Part shown: in pieces, positions 58,401 through 64,000 of the stretch
How the letters are laid out: the number at the start of each line of letters is the position of its first letter
Position numbering within the stretch: the stretch's first letter is position 1
Assembly (NCBI GenBank): GCA_964016885.1
Contig: OZ024740.1
Location: forward strand, 6,107,450 to 6,171,449
DNA from: Eledone cirrhosa
Lineage: Eukaryota > Mollusca > Cephalopoda > Octopoda > Eledonidae
Direction: 5' to 3'
Length of the DNA: 64,000 bases
Made by a program: the position numbers and the translations under genes
Notes under the pieces: model-generated
Databases searched by the model: none
Seen by the model: the letters and a program-made list of their open reading frames with translations, nothing else
What the model was told of the DNA's origin: nothing

Positions 58401-60800
58401 CAAAATATTCATAGAAGTGGTATATATATGATTGTATAGTGTCCTTAGTAGAAATACTTCACCAAAGAGATTTATACCAAAATATTCATAGAACTGGTAT
58501 ATATATGATTGTATAGTGTCCTTAGTAGAAATTCTTCACCAAAGAGATTTATACCAAAATATTCATAGAATGGGTATATATATGATTGTATAGTGTCCTT
58601 AGTAGAAATTCTTAAGCAAGGAGATTCATACCAAAATATTCATAGAACGGGTATATATATGATTGTATAGTGTCCTTAGTAGAAATGCTTCTCCAAAGAG
58701 ATTTATACCCAAATATTCATAGAACTGTTATATATATGATTGTATAGTGTCCTGAGTAGAAATACTTCCCCAAAGAGATGTATACCAACATATTCATAGA
58801 AGTGGTATATATATGATTGTATAGTGTCCTTAGTAGAAATACTTCACCAAAGAGATTTATACCAAAATATTCATAGAACTGGTATAGATATGATTGCATA
58901 GTGTCCCCGGTAGAAATTCTTCACCAAAGAGATTTATACCAAAATAGTCATAGAAGTGGTATATATATGATTGTATAGTGTCCTTAGTAGAAATTCTTCA
59001 CCAAAGAGATTTATACCAAAATATTCATAGAAGTAGTATATATATGATTGTATATTGTCCTTATAGAATTTCTTCACCAAAGAGATTTATACCAAAATAT
59101 TCATAGAATTGGTTTATATATGATTGTATAGTGTTTTTAGTAGAAATTCTTCACCAAAGAGATTTATACCAAAATATTCATCGAACTGGTTATATATGAT
59201 AGTATAGTGTCCTTAGTAGAAATACTTCACCAAAGAGATTTATACCAAAATATTCATAGAACGGGTATATATATGATTGTATAGTGTCCTTAGTAGAAAT
59301 TCTTAAGCAAAGAAATTTATTCCAAAATATTCATAGAACGGGTATATATATGATTGTATAGTGTCCTTAGTAGGAATTCTTACGCAAAGAGATTTATACC
59401 AAAATAATCATAGAACTGGTATATATATGATTGTATAGTGTCCTTAGTAGAAATTCTTCACCCAAGAGATTCATAACAAAATATTCATAGAACTTGTATA
59501 TTTATGATTGTATAGTGTCCTTAGTAGAAATTCTTCACCCAAGAGATTCATACCAAAATATTCATAGAACTTGTATACTTATGATTGTATAGTGTCCTTA
59601 GTAGAAATTCTTCACCCAAGAGATTCATACCAAAATATTCATAGAACTTGTATATTTATGACTGTATAGTGTCCTTAGTAGAAATTCTTCATCCAAGAGA
59701 TTCATACCAAAATATTCATAGAACTTGTATATATATGATTGTATAGTGTCCTTAGTAGAAATTTTTCACCAAAGAGATTTATACCAAAATATTCATAGAA
59801 CTGGTATATATATGATTGTATAATTTCCCTGGTAAAAATTCTTAACCAGAGAGATTCATACCAAAATATTCATAGAACTGGTAAATATATGATTGTATAG
59901 TGTCCTTAGTATAAATACTTCCCCAAAGAGATGTATACCAAAATATTCATAGAAGTGGTATATATATGATTGTATAGTGTCCTTAGTAGAAATACTTCAC
60001 CAAAGAGATTTATACCAAAATATTCACAGAACTGGTATATATATGATTGTATAGTGTCCTTAATAGAAATTCTTCACCAAAGAGATTCATACCAAAATAT
60101 TCATAGAACTGGTATATATATGATTGTATAGTGTCCTTAGTAGAAATTCTTCACCCAAGAGATTCATACCAAAATATTCATAGAACTGGTATACATATGA
60201 TTGCATAGTGTCCCCGGTAGAAATTCTTCACCAACGACATTTATACCAAAATATTCATAGGACTGGTATATATATGATTGTGTAGTGTCCTTAGTAGAAA
60301 TACTTCACCAAAGAGATGTATACCAAAATATTCATAGAACTGGTATACATATGATTGCATAGTGTCCCCGGTAGAAATTCTTCACCAAAGAGATTTATAC
60401 CAAAATATTCATAGAACTGGTATATATATAATTGTATAGTGTCCTTAGTAGAAATACTTCACCAAAGAGATTTATACCAAAATATTCATAGAACTGATTT
60501 ATATATGATTGTATAGTGTCCTCAGTAGAAATTCTTCTCCAAAGAGATTTATACCCAAATATTCATAGAACTGTTATATATATGATTGTATAGTGTCCTT
60601 AGTGGAAATTCTTCACCAAAGAGATTTATACCAAAATATTCATAGAAGTAGTATATATATGATTGTATAGTGTCCTTATAGAAATTCTTCACCAAAGAGA
60701 TTTATACCAAAATATTCATAGAATTGGTTTATATATCATTGTATAGTGTTCTTAGTAGATATTCTTCACCAAAGAGATTTATACCGAAATATTCATAGAA
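55440..60800 (+). repeat. Higher-order duplication offset 3309 then 3694 bp
   Basis: Left-hand markers are 3309 bp apart: 'acttccccaaag' at 55455/58764, 'ccccgg' at 55596/58905 and 'catcgaactgg' at 55870/59179. Right-hand markers are 3694 bp apart: 'ttccctgg' at 56131/59825, 'ccccgg' at 56518/60212 and 56672/60366, and 'gtccttagtgg' at 56901/60595. The 385-bp difference equals five extra monomers in the right copy. These lie at about 59360-59745 and include four nearly identical 'cacccaagagattcata' monomers in a row. Homology ends near 57105/60800. Confidence 0.85.
59460..59745 (+). repeat. Local four-fold amplification of one monomer type
   Basis: Consecutive monomers carrying 'ccaagagattcata' and 'gaacttgtata' start at about 59461, 59538, 59615 and 59692, exactly 77 bp apart. 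The corresponding place in the left duplicate (about 56070) has a single such monomer. This points to recent single-monomer amplification. Confidence 0.8.
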
Positions 60801-63340
60801 CTGGTTATATATGATAGTATAGTGTCCTTAGTAGAAATACTTCACCAAAGAGATTTATACCAAAATATTCATAGAACAGGTATATATATGATTGTATAGT
60901 GTCCTTAGTAGAAATTCTTAAGCAAAGAAATTTATACCAAAATATTCATAGAACGGGTATATATATGATTGTATAGTGTCCTTAGTAGGAATTCTTAAGC
61001 AAAGAGATTTATACCAAAATAATCATAGAACTGCTATATATATGATTGTATAGTGTCCTTAGTAGAAATTCTTCACCCAAGAGATTCATACCAAAATATT
61101 CATAGAACTTGTATATTTATGATTGTATAGTGTCCTTAGTAAAAATTCTTCACCAAAGAGATTTATACCAAAACATTCATAGAACTGGTATACATATGAT
61201 TGCATAGTGTCCCCGGTAGAAATTCTTCACCAAAGAGATTTATACAAAATAGTCATAGAACTGGTATATATATGATTGTATAGTGTCCTTAGTAGAAATA
61301 CTTCCCCAAAGAGATTCATACCAAAATAGTCATAGAACTGGCATATATATGAGTATATAGTGTCCTTAGTAGAAATTCTTCACCAAAGAGATTTATACCA
61401 AAATATTCATAGAACTGGTATACATATGATTGCATAGTTTCCCCGGTAGAAATTCTTCACCAAAGAGATTTATACCAAAATATTCATAGAACTGGTATAT
61501 ATATGATTGTATAATTTCCTTGGTAAAAATTCTTAACCAGAGAGATTCATACCAAAATATTCATAGAACTGGTATATATATGATTGTATAGTTTCCTTAG
61601 TAGAAATACTTCCCCAAAGAGATGTATACCAAAATATTCATAGAAGTGGTATATATATGATTGTATAGTGTCCTTAGTAGAAATACTTCACCAAAGAGAT
61701 TTATACCCAAATATTCATAGAACTGTTATATATATGATTGTATAGTGTCCTTAGTAGAAATTCTTCACCAAAGAGGTTTATACAAAATAGTCATAGAACT
61801 GGTATATATATGATTGTATAGTGTCCTTAGTAGAAATACTTCCCCAAAGAGATTTATACCAAAATAGTCATAGAACTGGTATATATATGATTGTATAATT
61901 TCCCTGGTAAAAATTCTTAACCAGAGAGATTCATACCAAAATATTCATAGAACTGGTATATATATGATTGTATAGTGTCCTTAGTAGAAATTCTTCTCCA
62001 AAGAGATTTATACTAAAATATTCTGAGAACTGGTATATATATGATTGTGTAGTGTCCTTAGTAGAAATACTTCCCCAAAGAGATGTATACCAAATTATTC
62101 ATAGAAGTGGTATATATATGATTGTATAGTGTCCTTAGTAGAAATACTTCACCAAAGAGATTCATACCAAAATATTCGATAGTACTGGTATATTTATGAT
62201 TGTATAGTGTCCTTAGTAGAAATTCTTCACCCAAGAGATTCATACCAAAATATTCATAGAACTTGTATATTTATGATTGTATAGTGTCCTTAATCGAAAT
62301 TCTTCACCAAAGAGATTTATACCAAAACATTCATAGGACTGGTATATATATGATTGTGTAGTGTCCTTAGTAGAAATACTTCACCAAAGAGATGTATACC
62401 AAAATATTCATAGAACTAGTATATATATGATTGTATAGTGTCCTTAGTAGAAATACTTCACCAAAGAGATTTATTCCAAAATATTCATAGAACTGATTTA
62501 TATATGATTGTATAGAGTCCTCAGTAGAAATTCTTCTCCAAAGAGATTTATACCCAAATATTCATTGAACTATTATATATATGATTGTATAGTGTCCTTA
62601 GTAGAAATTCTTCACCAAAGAGATTTATACCAAAATATTCATAGAACTGGTATAGATATGATTGCATAGTGTCCCCGGTAGAAATTCTTCACCAAAGAGA
62701 TTTATACCAAAATAGTCATAGAAGTGGTATTTATATGATTGTATAGTGTCCTTAGTAGAAATTCTTCTCCAAAGAGATTTATACTAAAATATTCATAGAA
62801 TTGGTATATATATGATTGTATAGTGTCCTTAGTAGAAATACTTCACCAAAGAGATTTATACCAAAATATTCATAGAACGGGTATATATATGATTGTATAG
62901 TGTCCTTAGTAGAAATTCTACACCCAAGAGATTCATACCAAAATATTCATAGAACTTGTATATTTATGATTGTATAGTGTCCTTAGTAGGAATTCTTAAG
63001 CAAAGAGATTTATACCAAAATAATCATAGAACTGGTATATATATGATTGTATAGTGTCATCATCATCATCATCATCATCATTTTACGTCCGCTTTTCCCT
63101 GCTTGCAAGGGTAGGACGGGAACTCATTCTGGCTTGATTTCTACAGCTGGATGCCCTTGCTAGCACCAACCTCATTCACAGTGAGTGCTGGGTGCTTTTT
63201 TACCGTGGCACCTCCACGACCACTTTACAGTGGAATGATAGGGACCTGAGTCCCTATCATCTCATTTCTACAGCTGAGTAAACTGGAGCAATGTGAAATA
63301 AAGTGTCTTGCTCAAGGACACAACACATCACCCGGTCTGA

Positions 63341-63349
63341 GAATTGAAC
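63341..63349 (-). promoter_or_regulatory. RNA polymerase III B box of the SINE
   Basis: The minus strand reads GTTCAATTC, matching the core of the B-box consensus GGTTCRANYCC, except that the preceding base is A rather than G. It lies about 35 bp downstream of the A box, as in tRNA genes. Confidence 0.7.
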
Positions 63350-63383
63350 TCACAACCTTTCGATTGCAAGGCCAATGCTCTAA

Positions 63384-63394
63384 CCACTAAGCCA
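63384..63394 (-). promoter_or_regulatory. RNA polymerase III A box of the SINE
   Basis: The minus strand reads TGGCTTAGTGG, a full match to the tRNA A-box consensus TRGCNNAGTGG. It starts about 10 bp inside the SINE 5' end, the expected position. Confidence 0.8.
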
Positions 63395-63404
63395 TGTGCC
63401 TCCA

Positions 63405-64000
63405 GTAGAAATTCTTCACCAAAGAGATTCATACCAAAACATTCATAGAACTGGTATACATATGATTGCATAGTGTCCCCGGTAGAAATTCTTAACCAAA
63501 GAGATTTATACCAAAATATTCATAGAACTGGTATATATATGATTGTGTAGTGTCCTTAGTAGAAATACTTCACCAAAGAGATTTATACCAAAATATTCAT
63601 AGAAGTTGTATATATATGATTGTATAGTGTCCTTAGTAGAAATTCTTCACCAAAGAGATTTATACCAAAATATTCATAGAATTGGTTTATATATGATTGT
63701 ATAGTGTTCTTATTAGAAATTCTTCACCAAAGATATTTATACCAAAATATTCATAGAACTGGTTATGTATGATTGTATAATGTCCTTAGTAGAAATACTT
63801 CACCAAAGAGATTTATACCAAAATATTCATAGAATGGGTATATATATGATTGTATAGTTTCCTTAGTAGAAATTCTTAAGCAAAGAGATTCATACCAAAA
63901 TATTCATAGAACGGGTATATATATGATTGTATAGTGTCCTTAGTAGAAATGCTTCTCCAAAGAGATTTATACCCAAATATTCATAGAACTGTTATATATA
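63405..64000 (+). repeat. 77-bp satellite array, continuation after the SINE
   Basis: The same monomers resume in the same orientation, starting mid-monomer with 'gtagaaattcttcacc', and run to the window edge. The region has 'ccccggtag', 'cttaagcaaag' and 'gaacgggtata' variants, as in the 45-63 kb part. The right end of the array is outside the window. Confidence 0.97.

Larger units (their letters stand above)
6741..63057 (+). repeat. 77-bp AT-rich satellite array, about 730 monomers
   Basis: Head-to-tail copies, all in one orientation, of a 77-bp monomer; a typical copy occupies 58487-58563. Sub-motifs in order are 'catagaactggtatatatat', 'gattgtatagtgtccttag', 'tagaaattcttcaccaaag' and 'agatttataccaaaatatt'. 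Successive 'catagaa' starts at 6894 and 6971 give the 77-bp period. Length variants of about 75 bp ('aaagattttatacc') and 79 bp (an extra 'ta') are common. The consensus is about 27% GC with no CpG. Each copy carries a 7-bp dyad TATACCA...TGGTATA around a 15-nt loop. Because 77 is not divisible by three and stops are frequent, only short spurious ORFs of about 60 residues occur. Two monomers (154 bp) approximate one nucleosome length, as in many centromeric or heterochromatic satellites, but nothing here proves that role. The array is interrupted only by the SINE at 63058 and then continues. Confidence 0.98.
63058..63404 (-). mobile_element. tRNA-derived SINE, probable cephalopod type
   Basis: On the minus strand the element starts at 63404 with 'tggaggcacatggcttag'. 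It has a tRNA-related head with an A box (TGGCTTAGTGG) and a B box (GTTCAATTC). A roughly 240-bp body follows, and the 3' tail is (ATG)8, seen on the plus strand as (CAT)8 at 63058-63081. The body holds a perfect 11-bp hairpin (63235-63245 with 63250-63260, loop CTGA) and two smaller ones (CGTGG/CCACG and CCACT/AGTGG). A 13-bp direct repeat, 'atttctacagctg', lies at 63137 and 63264. Phrases such as 'ctacagctggatgccctt' match what I remember of octopus and squid SINEs. The satellite monomer is interrupted at 'gtgtc|' and resumes at '|gtagaaattcttcacc', so about 'ctta' is missing and no target-site duplication is visible. The element has no coding capacity and would need LINE enzymes to move. 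Confidence 0.85.

Noticed and set aside
24843..62243. ORFs of about 60 residues within the 77-bp array
   Set aside because: They are chance open stretches where variant monomers lose the usual stops. The 77-bp period rotates the frame, and the products are repeat-derived.
6741..63057. CRISPR-like regular repeats
   Set aside because: The whole 77-bp unit repeats with no unique spacers, there are no cas genes, and the setting is eukaryotic.
6741..63057. Hammerhead ribozyme or CENP-B box in the satellite
   Set aside because: I found no CTGATGA core on either strand of the consensus and nothing resembling the CENP-B box consensus.
63330..63404. Functional tRNA gene
   Set aside because: The A and B boxes are good, but the anticodon stem is mismatched, the acceptor stem does not close, and the sequence runs on into a SINE body and tail.

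Overview
The window is eukaryotic, almost entirely repetitive, and contains no intact protein-coding gene that I can support. It suggests an animal nuclear genome, most likely a mollusc and specifically a cephalopod. The main clue is a tRNA-derived SINE near the right end (63058-63404) with a (CAT)n/(ATG)n tail. Its 'ctacagctggatgccctt' and 'ccactaagccatgtgcctcc' stretches match what I remember of octopus and squid SINEs. A LINE reverse-transcriptase remnant and CT/TA microsatellites fit an animal genome. The cephalopod call is inference from memory, not a database match.

Layout. (1) 1-5330: a minisatellite of about 355 copies of a 15-bp unit (consensus CCTCCACTGTACATA, alternating with ...TGCACATA). 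The unit is a multiple of three and has no stop codon in any of the six frames, so it creates long but spurious ORFs on both strands. (2) 5331-6740: a short mosaic of older mobile-element debris. It holds a broken LINE RT C-terminal fragment (minus strand), an imperfect palindrome, a (CT)25-(TA)51 microsatellite, and a foldback MITE with arms of about 159 bp. (3) 6741-63057 and 63405-64000: one AT-rich satellite array (consensus about 27% GC) with a 77-bp monomer and roughly 730 copies before the SINE. It is all in one orientation and runs off the right edge. (4) 63058-63404: the SINE, inserted into the array on the minus strand.

The most informative feature is the internal architecture of the 77-bp array. 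Diagnostic variants recur at fixed long offsets, showing nested block duplications: 3997 bp (= 2075 + 1922), 768 bp, 2539 bp, 6310 bp (two near-identical copies spanning about 12.6 kb), and 3309/3694 bp. Variant monomer types are also regional. For example, the CTTAAG-bearing type appears only from about 25.7 kb rightward. This is the pattern expected of unequal exchange or segmental amplification in a long satellite, possibly centromeric or heterochromatic.

I found no operon, defence system, CRISPR array or other gene-based system. The candidate novelties are the satellite itself with its higher-order structure, the six-frame-open minisatellite, the foldback element and the SINE insertion without a visible target-site duplication.
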